Below, one piece after another: positions 26,522 through 39,242 of a stretch of DNA of 64,000 bases. The stretch covers positions 45,106,672 through 45,170,671 of the forward strand of contig NC_023759.2 in the NCBI RefSeq assembly GCF_000499845.2. The letters run 5' to 3'. The number at the start of each line of letters is the position of its first letter. Within the stretch, counting starts at the first letter, position 1. The translations under genes were made by a program, and so were the position numbers. The notes beneath the pieces were generated by a model. It saw only the letters and a program-made list of their open reading frames with translations, was not told the DNA's origin and searched no databases. This DNA comes from Phaseolus vulgaris. Taxonomy: Eukaryota > Streptophyta > Magnoliopsida > Fabales > Fabaceae.

Positions 26522-27259
26522 TGATTCAAGGATGTAGAACTTCATTACAATAGTTGTACCATTATGATGTATAGTTGCTGTTGGAAGAAGCTGAAAGCAA
26601 TCATTGCATCGTATAGGGGGTGTGGGCTTATAGAAAGTAAGTCATAAGAGCCCTTAAGTGCGGTGGATGTGCAAAAAGGTGAAAGCTACTTTGAGCTGTC
26701 TGTAACAAGTTTTTTGGTAGCCGTTGCCTGCTGGATATTCCCTCTTTGATTTTAATAGATATAGCGTGGCAATTTGTTCTAAGTGCTTTTGAAAATGCCA
26801 TTTTTTTAGGTGCCTCAACGTGCAATACCTTAATGGGATTGCTTTTTCCATTCTCATGGTTTTTTCCTACATCCTATGGGATGTATAGAAGACAAACGAT
26901 CCTAAATTATTAAAAACCTAATTTTATTTCATCCTCTTTACATTTTCTCTCTCGTTGGTTGGTTTTGTGTCTCTGCCACCAATTGTCATCCTTCATTGTT
27001 AACACCATTATTGTCGTCGTCATCCTAATTGTTCTTGTCACCACCATTATTGTTGCTGTTGTGAACGGTGAAGGAGTCTAAAATTTATGGATCTTGCAAT
27101 CTGTAAGTTATTTTATATATTAGGCAATAATATTCTTTTGGATATGGGGGTTTATTCCATATTGTAAAATTTGAAAGTTTTTTTTATGTAAAAATTGTTT
27201 TCTATATTGTGGTTTGGATTTCTCGATTCAAAAGATTTCTCCCTATACCCCGACAAATG

Positions 27260-27397
27260 ATTTCCTGCACCCCATCATTCTATTATGGAAACATTTTGTT
27301 TATGGAACCTATTTTGAAAATATCTTTTGCTTATAGAACTTTTATATTGTCAAGGATAATTCTGGTATACATAGAATGTAGGGGTGCAGGAAGAAAT
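27260..27397. repeat. Short palindromic MITE-like element
   Basis: The left end reads ATTTCCTGCACCCC followed by ATTCTAT. The right end reads, on the other strand, ATTTCTTCCTGCACCCC followed by ACATTCTAT. The inverted ends enclose about 90 bp of AT-rich DNA. A related TTTCCTGCATCCTC / TTGCACCCCC stretch occurs near 46085-46125. No clear target duplication. Confidence 0.5.
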
Positions 27398-28109
27398 ACT
27401 CTATATTTTTTGCTTAATTTTTTGTTGGAATATATAATATGAAAATACTCTATTGAATTATACCATCCTAAATAAGTTACTTTTCACTTATAGAATACAC
27501 AATCTAGAGAACTTTCAATCCGAAGAGTTTTCAAATTAGAAATCCATAACTGTTCAAAATAATGAGTTGGAAATTTCAATCCAATAAATGAAAAGAACCA
27601 CGACATTAAGAAATTTAACAAATCTTTGATAGAAAAAGGGACAAAAACAACTATTGACCTGTAAAGAAGGTCATAGTAAATCAAAAGCTAATTTGCGGGG
27701 ATTAAAATTTGTTTCTTTTCTAAATTAAAAATAACATTTAAAAATTTAATATCACAAAAGCTAATTTATTTAAAGGATCAAATAAAAAACTGTAATGTCA
27801 CAATCTATACATACATAAAACAATGAAAATATATTTTTAAAATTAGAATACAAATTTAATTAATTCGTTCATTGAAGTTTTTTATATTATCATAATAATT
27901 ATGCGTACCAAACTATGCATAATTATGCATACTTTATAATTAATATTTACATATTTTAAATATCATTTTATACCTTAAAATTGTGTAATATAATAAAGTT
28001 AAATTAAGATGCCATGTAAGTTTAGTAGAGATTGTTTTTAAAAATAAGTTAAAATTATATTTTATTAAAACTATTTATTTAGTTGTTCTTTTATATAATG
28101 ATACAAAAT

Positions 28110-28330
28110 ATTCTCTGCGTATCATCGACACAAATACAGATATACGTATAATTCATAAAATGTAAAACAAAGAGAAACAGATCTATATATTATATAATTA
28201 TGAATTATATAAAGATTTATGTACACTAAATATGTTTTAATTTTTTTTATCAGAAAAATATTTTTCATGACTAATTCAAAAAAAATAGTTCTTTATTTTT
28301 ATAATCATAATAACAATTTATATTTTTAGA
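28110..28330. repeat. Copy of a dispersed intergenic repeat
   Basis: The TTTTCATGACTAATTCA...TTTTATAATCATAATAACAA stretch at about 28260-28325 has a relative at 38395-38455 (TTTTCATGACTGGTTCAC...ATAATCATAATAACAATTTA). Both are preceded by an AAGATTTATGTRCAC motif. Probably parts of the same transposon family; not identified further. Confidence 0.6.
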
Positions 28331-28704
28331 AGTATCATTCGAATGTTAGTGTCCAATAAATTCATAAAAGGTAATCTTATAATTTAATTTTCTTATAGTG
28401 ACAAATTAATGTTGAAGAATTTTGAAAGGACGAAGAGTCCATGTAACTGAATTGGACATCAGCCAGAAATATGCAGATAGAAACATGCCAGTACCACTTT
28501 TCTACGTTGTGTCCATCAATACAAATTACAGAAGTATCAACATTTCTTTCCCAGCCATAAATAGTGCCAACACTACTGCTAAAAAATCAGTCTTCAGCAT
28601 ATGAGTGATTAGTGCAAAAAAATACAATTAACAGTTCTGAAGACCCGTCATAGCACTCTCAAGTTATGTATCTCAATGCCATTTTTGTTTAGTTTGGTCC
28701 ATTA

Positions 28705-31298
28705 CTAATCCTTCACTGAGGTACGCAGTATCTTCACATCATGGATGGGCCTGAAGAAATAGAAAATGAGAAAGTGCTTCCATACTTTTCTATGCATGTT
28801 CATAAAAAGTAAGATCATAGAAAGTCCTCATTTTAACTTCAAAGTTTTCCTCAAATAATTTCTTCATAAAATTATGTTTTTCATGGCAGCCCCATTATTA
28901 TAAATGTACTCTACTTATCAAAATACACACTATAGCCTCTTTAGGCGCTCATTAGCCATTATCTTCCCTGTAATAAAGTATTTCAGAAATACAAATAAAA
29001 GTTGTGAAATGCACCATTCTCCAGGAAATTCAGCAAAACGCTTAACACAATATTTTAAATGGTTATCTTAGAAAGATATTTGACATACCTATCGTTGTTA
29101 TCTGTTTGGACGCTGCCAAGTCGTTTGATAATTTCCATACCGCTGCACACTCTTCCGAATATTGTGTGTTTTCCTGGAGGGAACAGAAACAGGAATTGAG
29201 TATCATTAGACATTCCATACATTTCCTGATATGAATTAAAATAATCGATCACAAACTAAACAATATGATTGGAACTGTTCATCATTCTGATGCCACCAAG
29301 GCTATGCCTAATTATTTACTTGAGTCAACTCTAGTAATTAATAAAAATATTAATCAGTAGGACTGTAGGAGTATTTACCTTAAATGCAGAAATTATATTA
29401 GAGAATTCACAAACATCTTAAAAGAGAGAGAGAGAGTCCCTTTCGTTTTAGCCTTCTTATGGATTTAGTCATGGGAACTAACCTAAGATACACAAGTAAA
29501 AAAATACACTTGAATGAAGAAATGAGCTTAACTATAATGCCTAAAACTGTATCTTCTCCAAAAACAAAAGAAACACAAACAAGACACTCTCTTGTTGAAG
29601 ATCCTACACAAGTAAAGATAAGATTAATTTTTAGTATATAAGTGGAGACAATCCTTACTTTACAAGCTGACTATATAAGGATGAATTAGGCTTAAACTCC
29701 CTTCTTAATATAATATTAAAGTCTATCATAATGAAGTTTAATGAACCTATGCCTATCGTGTCATTCACTATCAGACCATCCATAAATATCTAGACCCATG
29801 CACAAGATGTACATACTTAGGCATGAGAGGGAATGTTGGAAATCTATATCAAAACCAATTTTCAGTATATAGGTGAGGGCAATTTTCACCTTACAAGTCA
29901 GTTTTGTGAGGATGAATTAAGCTTAAATTCTCTTCTTAATATTTCTCATATTCTCTGCCTTAGAGTTCTTTAGAAAAGTGAGTTACGGACCAGACACAAT
30001 CAAGGGACTGACCCGTTGTTAATAGTCTGTATTGATGAGGATCAAGAGGTTTTTATAAAAATGTGTATGATAAAGTAGTCATACTGACAGAATATTTTAC
30101 ATTAATTGTTGTGATTATTGGGACTCAGACAAATGAGAAAAGGAAGGGGGGCATATGTAATTTTGCATTTTCTTTTTCATCTCTCAAGTGAGACAGGGAT
30201 CATATTCATCATTCTTAGTTTCCAAGAGTGTAACAGTTTATGCACAATGTGAATGGAGCTGCGACCACAAAGCTACTTATGGCAGTGCATCTTCAATTTT
30301 CAATTTACAAGGACTGAAAAAAAAATCCTTTAGAGCTGAAAATTCTCCACATACCAGTGGGTTACAAAACAAAGATCCACAACCACAAGAGATTATAAAT
30401 TTTAATAACAGAGGCTTGTTATCTCTAAATTCTGAACGGTAAAAAACAGAGGAATTACCATCGAGAGAAGGGCAAGGTGCCAGAGTAATAAAGAACTGAC
30501 TACCATTGCTATTTGGGCCAGCATTTGCCATGGATAAGATACCAGCACCAGTGTGTTTCAACTCTCGTTTTATCTCATCTTCAAACTTTGCACTGTCGTA
30601 AACATAATACCATGAGTATGAGCAAGAGCAAAGCCATAAAGCATCACCATCATCATCATTCATCAACTACAACACTGATAAAGTTAATCTGTTCATTAAC
30701 CCCTAAAATTGTCTACATTTTAAATTCTGTCTCATACATAAAAATGAAGCTTGTCACATACATCAGCAGTATAAAGCTGCTAAAACAAAATTGTCTAACA
30801 TAGAATTAAATGAATAGTTTAACCTAATAATACTAAAAATACAAAAAGCTTAAGCGAGGTACCCGTATATGGATTCCCCTCCTCTTCCAGTTCCAGTGGG
30901 ATCTCCACCTTGTACTATGAAGTCCTACTCAACAAACCACACAAATCTATGTAAGAATATATCACCCAAACAGAGGCTTCACACCCAAAGACAAGAAAGA
31001 ACCGAACATAATCACCTTAATGATCCTGTGGAATTTAACGTTGTCGTAGTAACCTCTGCGAGACAGTTCAATGAAGTTCCTGCAAGTTCTGGGCGCATGC
31101 TTGTAGTACAGCTAAACCCAAAATTACGGTAGCAATAAAACCGTTTAATTTAATTTAAAAGAAAAGGAAAAAGAAAAATTAGGACCTTAGACTAAGAACG
31201 TAGAAAGAGGGAGAAAATTGAAGTACCTCCACTGTGAAGGACCCCATAGAAGTTTCCAGATTAACCTCTGGAGCACCACCTTCTGCGCTTGCCCACAT
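28705..31298 (-). CDS. CYP18-2: Cyclophilin-type peptidyl-prolyl isomerase, CYP18-2/PPIL1 class (6 exons)
   Basis: Minus-strand exons, 5' to 3': 31227-31298, 31016-31111, 30863-30924, 30459-30592, 29089-29173, 28705-28750. All junctions are GT-AG and in phase; total 495 nt, 164 residues, the normal size of plant CYP18-2. The protein starts [12 protein letters not shown] and is a single cyclophilin domain with no targeting peptide. Active-site motifs are present: [14 protein letters not shown] (catalytic Arg, Phe, Gln), [14 protein letters not shown], and [11 protein letters not shown]. The cyclosporin-contacting Trp of human cyclophilin A is replaced (PSLDGK instead of WLDGK), which I recall as usual in this plant class. 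The family accelerates X-Pro isomerisation; its human counterpart PPIL1 is a spliceosome component, so a nuclear splicing role is inferred. It shares a promoter region with ELM1. Confidence 0.95.
29630..29950. repeat. Two copies of the dispersed GTGAATTAGGCTTAAA-type repeat (CYP18-2 intron 5)
   Basis: Copies at about 29630-29720 (TATATAAGTGGAGACAATCC, then AGGATGAATTAGGCTTAAAC) and 29840-29945 (GTTGGAAATCTATATC, TATATAGGTGAGGGCAAT, GAGGATGAATTAAGCTTAAA). Same family as 6330-6715 and 37340-37760. The long intron of the cyclophilin gene contains little else. Confidence 0.65.
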
Positions 31299-31483
31299 TT
31301 TCCTCTCACACCAAATCTCCTCTCTCATTCTCTCGCATATAGAATGAACAAAATTTAAACTCGTTATTTTGGGCCGGGTTGATCCGGGTCGGGCCGGGTC
31401 GGATCGAGTATTCTACGCAAAGGACTTGAACATGGAAAATAGAAAATCCCCTTTTCCCTCTCATTTGAATTGATGTAAAAACA
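31299..31483. promoter_or_regulatory. Compact shared promoter between CYP18-2 and ELM1
   Basis: Only 185 bp separate two divergent start codons, and this includes both 5' UTRs. The region has a CT-rich tract (31310-31335) and a GC-rich block at 31370-31405 with repeated GGGCCGGG. Its TGGGCC (31370-31375) matches the plant site II element bound by TCP factors in housekeeping promoters. Bidirectional use is inferred from the spacing. Confidence 0.6.
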
Positions 31484-34400
31484 ATGCCGGAGATTTTGGA
31501 CGGTGCAATTCGGCGAGCTGTAGTGATCGGAAACGGCTTCGCTGGCGCTGAGAATCAGTGCATTGGTTTGGTTCGTGCTCTTGGTTTCTCCAAACGCCAC
31601 ACCATATACGTAAGCGTTTTTTTTTTCATGATCTTTCTTCGTTTGTTTGTAATATAGGTATTAAATTGGATTGGATTTTTGGTTGCAGCGTGTCACAAGG
31701 CCTCGAGGAGGAATCAATCGATGGCTTCAATGGCTTCCGGTTTCGCTTCACAAAAAGTTAGAGTCCGTTATTAGAATGATCTGTGGCAAATCGCGGTTTC
31801 GAACGCCTCACACGATCGGTAAATAACGCTGTTTCTCGTTCACGTTGTTGAGAATTGTAATGCAATGCCATGATGATAGTTTCGTTTAGGCTTATCCAAC
31901 GTGTTGGAAGCTGATGCTTACCAACTTGCCACCATGGCTCGCGAAACGTTTCACAAGTACGTTGTCTTGTGATTGTTCTCGTCTCTTTAAATTGAAACCC
32001 GTCGGAAACAATGAATTTAATGAAATGCCCAATCAATCTATCTGTAGAGATGGACCTTTGTTGGTGGTTGCATCTGGACGAGACACCATTTCTGTTGCCA
32101 GCTCCATTAAACGGTTAGCTCCAGAAAATGTTTTTCTTGTTCAGGTTAAACTTTTCACTTATTCTTTATTGTCCCTTGATATATATATGAGTATAACTTG
32201 GTGTGAGTGTGATGATTGACTGTTATCGAAGCTCTTTTTTTGTGCTTGTATGATAATGAACGATTATAACTTTTAGCTGAGATAACCAATTTCTATGAAG
32301 GTTTGGTTTTTAACCGAGTCCAGTGATATTGACTGATCTATGCAGTCATCCTCACTTAGTGGGACAAGACTTTTATCAGATTTTCTTGCCCTTTGTGGTT
32401 AACTGGCAATTGATTCTTTTTTCTTTGAAACGGTAATAGCAAAGATATTGTACGTTGCTTGCATTTTATAAATTGTGATCAGAAACATTATTCATAAGAG
32501 CACGTTGCAGCCACACGTTTGCAAAGACTTACCTGTTGACTGTAGCTTATTTTACTTCCTTTGAGGTTTTACCAAATTGCCTATTGCGCCATTTCTCTTT
32601 ATTGCTAGTTGTAGTGAAGTGTTTTTCAATTGCACGGATTCCATAAATATGTAATGATGAAGGCCTATGTGTGTTGCTGTCTAACTCTCTTAGATGTTGT
32701 CCAACGCAGATACAACATCCAAGATTTCACCTGAATAGGTTTGATCTTGTTATCACTCCACGCCATGACTATTACCCGCTGACTCCACATGCCCAGCGGC
32801 AAATACCTTGGTTTCTTCGAAGGTGGGTGACTCCATGGGAACCTCCAGGCCGCAATGTGGTAGGTAGAGTGATTGTGTGGTGGCTATTGATGTCACTTCC
32901 TAGGAATAACATTTATGCCATCATGTATAAGTTTAAATATTATATTTTTGTTTTTTCTTGAGGGAGACATTTTTATATTATTACAGGTCCTCACTGTGGG
33001 AGCACTTCATCAAGCTGATTCTGTTGCTCTTAGGGTTGCTGCTTCTGCCTGGCATAACGAGTTAGCAACTCTGCCAAAGCCCTTGCTTGTGGTTAATGTT
33101 GGGGGACCTACTGGTATTTTACTTTGCATTAAGGAACTTATAAGTTATAATGCTTTTCCAGTTTTATTGTTTAAAATTTTATCGTGTTAATTATTAAGAT
33201 TGCTGTTATTATTGAAACGCCCTTCTTTCATCTGATTTATGTATAATTGCCTATTGAAGACTCTTTCAAAATGACTCTAACCTGATATTTAATAGCTGGA
33301 AAGAAATTGCATGCCCTAGATACAATGTTGGGCTCGTTTAAAACTTTCAAATGTTTGTATTTTACAGGGCATATAGTTCAAAACTTAATGAAGATTTTGA
33401 TTTTTGAGTATATCAATGGTCACTTGTTTGAAACTTTGAAGTTGAGTTGAAAATTAAAACCTTTGAATGTTTATATCCCTTTCGCATGATATTTTATTCT
33501 TTCAACATTTTACTCCGCATATTATATGCATGCTTTCTTTTTTCAAATCTTTTGTCACACTGCACCATACCTTCATCATAGTTTCTTTTTTGGGGGGTGG
33601 GGGGAGTCAGGCAATTGTCCCTATGGTGTAGATCTTGTAAAGAAGTTAGTGGTTATGCTTCAGAATGTTCTATGGAGCTGTGGGAGTATCCGGATATCTT
33701 TCTCCAGAAGAACTCCTGACAAGGTATAAATGATTATGCAATTAGTAAGAATCTTTTTGCCTATTCCTCAAGTCGTGTGTGAATCAGTTTTGGTTTGTAA
33801 GCATGAGCATGCTCCTGGTTTTTCATTTGTCTGATTTGGTGTTGGCAATGGCAAGTATAAATGATGTTGCCTGGGGGTGTGCTGTCCTCAGTTTAGGTCT
33901 CCTCAATAACTTGCTGTCTTTGTTTCAATGAATTTATAATATCCCTTTTTTATTGTAGATCAGCACAATTTTGGTTAAAGAATTTTCCACAAATCCCAAG
34001 GTCCAAATATGGGACGGTGAAGGTACTTATTTTCCGTATTTTTAAGAGAAGAAATTTATACTTATCAGTCCGGTATTGGAGATTGCTTGATGTACTTTAT
34101 TTTTTGCGTTTAGGTCCAAATCCACATATGGGACATCTAGCCTGGGCTGATGCCTTTGTTATCACAGCTGATTCAGTTAGTATGTTGAGTGAGGCGTGCA
34201 GTACTGGGTGTGTATGATCAAATAATTAATGATGAGGAGTGTCCTTCTCACAATAATAGATAACAAATAAAATAATTCTTGTTTAATCATTCCTTCAAAA
34301 TGAAATCCATAATCTCATGACCCTCTATCTTTTACAACAGGAAGCCTGTGTATGTAGTTGGAGCAGAGCTGTGTACTTGGAAGTTTGCTGACTTCCAAAA

Positions 34401-35840
34401 TTCTTTGCAAAAGCATGGGGTAGCTCGATCACTCACTGGGAAGGAGAATGTGAGTTGCCAGTTGTGCTGTAATGTTCTGTGTGGGGTTCTTTTGGGTGTG
34501 TCTATCAAAATAACTCGTGATAACAAACAGGGCATAAAAGTAAATATCTAGCAATTCATTAAATGATTAATCCCTTAAGCATAATGCTTGGTTGCATTTC
34601 TCTTGGGCTTGCCTATTCCAATTGGGACTGTTTTTGGTGTTGAAAGAGGCCCATCAACAGCTTCCTTGTCAGTACCTACCCTAGCGAAACCTACCGTGTC
34701 CTCAAAGTGGAAGGAAACACAAAGGTAATCCCATTTCTCCCAGCTTGAATCATTAGGAGTAAGACCCTGCCATTGGACCAGTACCAAAACTTGAGGTGGA
34801 ATAGAAGCGTGATCCCATTTGGACTATAATATAGCCAGGCTATGAATAAGTGGATGATTATCATGGGAAGTAGGAGGTAATTCATCAGTGGAATAAAACC
34901 GTTTTTAATGTTGGAGATCTCACATTGATCTCTAACAAACATCTTGTGATAACTAGAATCAGTTAAGAAAAATTGGCAACAGGGAAGTAGTTGCACATAA
35001 ACCCAACGATTCACGACATACTTACCATCACAACATTTCTTATCAGCCTGGATTTTCATTTGACGTTGAGCCTTTTCCAGTTTCTGCTGGAGCACAATTA
35101 ACAACCCCTACATCTGAAAAAGCAAATGATCTACAACCTCAATTTGAGAGGATCCCATCAAGTAGTGAGGGATATAGGTGGTGGCTTGCCAAATGTGATA
35201 TGGAAAGGGGAAAAACTAGTTGTTGAATGGAGAATTGTGTTATATGACCATTCAACATAAAAAAGATACTTGACCCAAGGCTATGACTGTGAATGAACAA
35301 ACCAACAAAGGTATTGTTCCAAAACCCAGTTAAGAACTTAGGTTGACCGATTATCTCTGGATGGTATGAAGCACTCATGCACAATTGAGTGCCACATCAG
35401 AATTTGCTAATAAAGATAGTATCACGGCCTGAAACCAAGTTATGAGGTAAACTATGGTACTTGCAAACAATGTCAAGGAACAATTGAACAACCTTTAAAG
35501 TAGTAAAATGACTAGGCAAGGTACCAAAATGAGCCCCCTGAGCAAAACGATCAACAATGACCAAAATAATGGAATTGCTTGAAAATGCAGGTAAGCCAAT
35601 GATAAAATATTTTGCAATTGAATTAATCCAAACCCATGTTCTAAGACTTCCTAGAAATATTTTTGGGGTATTTGTCGCAGATAGATGTTTTGTTGAATAG
35701 ATATTGCTTTATGCTTATTTTTGTTTCGAAAAATACAGATAAGCGAAAGCTGGAGTTATCCTCCACTGAATGACACAGCAGAGGCTTCAAGCCAAGTAAT
35801 TGCTGCTCTTGCTCAGCGAGGATGGACCATTCCCGCATAA
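31484..35840 (+). CDS. ELM1: Mitochondrial fission protein ELM1-like (DUF1022; 11 exons)
   Basis: Exons: 31484-31609, 31689-31818, 31890-31956, 32048-32144, 32710-32859, 32987-33113, 33611-33723, 33959-34022, 34114-34207, 34341-34449, 35739-35840. All are GT-AG and in phase; 1179 nt, 392 residues. It matches the plant ELM1 family throughout: RRAVVIGNGFAGAENQCIGL near the N-terminus, GRDTISVASSIKRLAPENVF, IQHPRFHLNRFDLVITPRHD, NPHMGHLAWADAFVITADSV, GKPVYVVGAELC, and the end SESWSYPPLNDTAEAS. ELM1 sits on the cytosolic face of mitochondria and recruits the dynamin DRP3A for division. This copy is somewhat shorter at the N-terminus than Arabidopsis ELM1 (about 427 residues by recall) and lacks a loop in exon 2. 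The last intron (34450-35738) contains an antisense gypsy remnant. There are several ELM1-like paralogues in plants, so the exact orthologue is uncertain. Confidence 0.92.
34570..35600 (-). pseudogene. Ty3/gypsy chromovirus remnant (integrase to chromodomain) in ELM1 intron 10
   Basis: On the minus strand, reading down from about 35590, come an integrase core piece (ILVIVDRFAQGAHFGTLPSH, then LVSGRDTIF-like), ASYHPEIIGQPKFLTGFWNN (family form S-Y-H-P-Q-T-D-G-Q-T), a KAQRQMKIQADKK stretch with the following WVYVQLLP (integrase C-terminal GPY-type region), and finally VLVQWQGLTPNDSSWEKW, a chromodomain. The order is correct for a chromovirus pol end, but stops and frameshifts interrupt it. RT, gag and LTRs were not seen. 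Confidence 0.85.
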
Positions 35841-37339
35841 CGGATTTTCCTCCCAATATTTCTCGGTTAACTCTTGGAATTCATAAATGATACGTGATTG
35901 AGGAGGAAATATTGTGGCTTGTGTTAAGTTTTCAGAGTGCTTGTTAACTGTGGTTGTTTCCTTTTATTGGGAAACTTGTAATAGTTAATAGCGAGGTTGT
36001 TCATATAGATATGTGGACAATGGTCGGTTTCACCAATTTTTGCTGGTAAGAGAAATTGTTGTTCTGTTATTACCAACAATTTTTGGAACTCTCCTTTTCT
36101 AACTAACTCCTGTGAGCTTTAGAATAATGTAAGCTGCGTACCACTTGGGCATGTCAGAGATCTCAAATCTTTTTTTGGCTGCCCAGGAACTGTATCATAA
36201 TGACAAAGGAATCATATTAAATGAGATATTTTTGCTCCACTTTTTACTCTCTGTTTTGAAGTTGAGTCTCTCCTTGATAACGATATGTTCTTTGCTTATT
36301 CTTTTGCAGCATGTGTTACTACTATATGGTGTTGGTGTGGTAGGGTGATCTATTTGTTTGTGTTGTGTAACAAATGTAAGGTATAGCTTATAACTAACTT
36401 TTGGTACATACCAGAAGCTAATATATTGATTATCTTGTCATACCATACATACAATTGCTTATTATAGATCCCAAAAATAGGAAAATTAAATAACTATGCT
36501 TGAAAGAAATATGTTTTTATTATTCTGAGTGTATTTTAGATTTTATCTTGTTCTTTTCATCATATTCTTGTTAGAAGTTAATTTTTAATATTCCTACATG
36601 AAAGTTTATATGGAGAAATAAGCATCAATATGAATATAATAAATGTATAATAGACTTAAATAAAAAAATTAACTGAATTAAAGGCAAAATATCGCTATAT
36701 TTATCTTTATATATAAAATTAAAGCAATTTGTATTTATTTATTTAGCTTCGAAAAGAAATTTGTATGGTACTGGAAACAATTCTTTTCACCCCAAACAGA
36801 AGAGTTATTCTGAATTTAAAATTTAGTTTAGATATTTTCACATAACAAATTCATTATCCAATAATCATCATAATGGTCTTTCATCTTAAAATTTACCATT
36901 AAATTAAAATTTATCATGTATAATGTTATTTTAACCTAAATCGTTTTATTTAATTGATATACATTAAATTGATGAAATACTTTTAAAATAAATATAAATA
37001 AGAACTTTTAGAATATATTAATTCTTCAATTTTGATCAAATTTTACCCAAAAAATATAGATAATAAACAATTATAATTCAGTTATTAAATCACTAAAAAT
37101 AATATTCTACATAAAATTATTTATAGTGTACTCATTATTGTAATCTACAATCCTGTAATTTTATCTCCTTATAATTTAATCAGAATAATCATCCAATCAT
37201 GGATTGCCATCAGATTACTATTTTTTTAGTAATTACTTTAAAAATTATTCATACATGATTCCTAATCGATTTATAGTGGAAAAGTTAATGTTAAAAATCT
37301 GCAATCTGAAAAATCTTATAAAACTAATTTATATCACAT

Positions 37340-37760
37340 CTTATAAAACTAATTTATATAGTTGATGTGGGATTCCAATACATTATTTTCATGTCAAGAT
37401 TTATCAACTCGTAGGTGTGATAACGAATATTTCATAGTATATAATGGTACAAATCTCACTTTATAAGCGCGAGTTTTATAAGATTAAGTTAGACTTAAAG
37501 TTCACATTTTACTATGATATCAAAGTCATTTAGAGCTTATTCTAACAAAAATATATTGATTTTATCAAGTCACCCGCTATCAGGTCACCATTGAACCACC
37601 CATAAATATATAGTTTCACGTACGAGTTCACAGGTCTCGACTTTAGGAAAGTGTTGAAGATCTCTCATTGATTAGAGATAAGGATATTTGGTAGCATATA
37701 AGTGGATGTAGACCTTATTTTATGAACTGACTTCATAAGGTTTAGTTAGATTTAAATTTC
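37340..37760. repeat. Dispersed repeat family copies
   Basis: Copies at about 37440-37510 (ATAATGGTACAAATCTCACT, then AGATTAAGTTAGACTTAAAG) and 37650-37760 (TGTTGAAGATCTCTCATTGA, then ATATAAGTGGATGTAGACC). Between them is CCATTGAACCACCCATAAAT, also matched near 6515 and 29770. Same family as in SPY intron 1 and CYP18-2 intron 5. Confidence 0.65.
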
Positions 37761-38319
37761 GATTCTGAATAAACAAGATGTAAAAATTATATTCTTATTT
37801 TATATGTAGTCATATGATTTTTTTTATAATGTATTTAATTAGAATATGAAGAGTTTTTATTACCTCATCCATAATATTTTGTCATTGATAAATTTTTTGT
37901 AATGTAGTAATTATTTGAAAAGTCATATAAATTTTTCTTTAATTATTCATAATGTAAAAATTATTATAATGAAAACGTATCAAAATCAAAATTAAACTCT
38001 TTATTTAAGTAAGCTAAATAATTATATTATTTTACCTCATTGAAAAATAAATGATCCCATCTCTGCAAATGCGCAATGAATTGTTATTATTTTATTATAG
38101 TTTTTTCTTTACGTTTTATTAGGTGAATCATGACTAAGTTGAACCAAACTGTGATTTAGTTTTTTCTTTGTGACTGCCCATTTTTCTTTTGAAGAACTCG
38201 GCTTAATCCATAGTAATTAACATTATTAAATTTAGGTTTAAGTATCTCTCCAGTTCAAAACAGTCAAATTCATCCCTATTCTTAGTAACAATATTTGCAG
38301 CATAGAGGACATTCATACC

Positions 38320-38460
38320 ACACGGATACATAAATTGATAATAAAGATTTATGTGCACAAGTATGTTCGAGATTATTTTTTGAAGCAGAAAGATGTTTTT
38401 CATGACTGGTTCACAAAGATTTGTTTCTTATTTTATAATCATAATAACAATTTATACACT
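38320..38460. repeat. Second copy of the 28110-28330 repeat
   Basis: See the copy at 28110-28330. Shared pieces are AAGATTTATGTGCAC, TTTTCATGACTGGTTCA and ATAATCATAATAACAATTTA. Confidence 0.6.
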
Positions 38461-39242
38461 AAAGTTTGAATTTTGAGAAAATTAATGTATTTTTTCTTTT
38501 TAAAATTGTGTTAGAACCGTACTAGAATTATCAGAAATCTAACAAATACTTTTTGAACTTACACTTCACGGATACGTATCCTACATGTGTCATACAAGTG
38601 TCGGTGTCGACACACTATTTAAAAAGAGTGTTTGAGCTTCATAAATGGCAACTAAAAAATTAAAATTAAAATTCACTCATAGATGCCAACTAAAAAATTA
38701 AAATTATTTTTTTGTCAAAATACAAACAAATACATCTCTTATAAATTTTAATAAGTTTCTATCCGTTTATTTTTAATTGTCAAATTTCATAAATATTTAT
38801 TTATTATTTTCAGAGTTCAATAAAGCATTAATTATTTTTAATTTCAAATTAATGTACCCTTATATATTTACTTTAAATAAAATGAAGACTTACTAAATTT
38901 TGTTTTATTAGAATTAAAAGTTGATTATATTTCTTCTTTTTTTTACATAAAAATACTAAGAACAAATGGTACATAATACGCAGCAAAAATAACTAAACTT
39001 TTTAACTTGTGTTGTATTTGAGAGTGGTTGTTCACCAAATATTTGTTTAAGAATTAGGATTAAAAATAAAGACACAAGATTTGTAAATTTTGATTTGTGA
39101 AGGAGTAGATTAAACTCCGAACATTGTTCTTTGCTTGGAGTGAGTGAGAGTCAATTCTTCTTTTCGTCTCTTTTCTTTGGAAGAAACAACGAAACGAGTC
39201 AAGATAAAATCCCGAGCGGGAGAGGGTTTGAGAGAAATTGAA

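Larger units (their letters stand above)
26522..28704. other. Convergent intergenic region SPY/CYP18-2
   Basis: SPY's 3' UTR should start here. The rest is AT-rich, with no gene seen. It includes a small palindromic element at 27260-27397 and a copy of a dispersed repeat near 28110-28330 that also occurs at 38320-38460. Confidence 0.5.
35841..39242. other. Intergenic ELM1-DCP1
   Basis: ELM1's 3' UTR is followed by AT-rich DNA. It contains dispersed repeat copies at 37340-37760 and 38320-38460 and the retroelement-like motif GATACGTATCCTACATGTGT at about 38570. No open frame with recognisable protein content. The DCP1 promoter should lie just below 39243. Confidence 0.5.
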
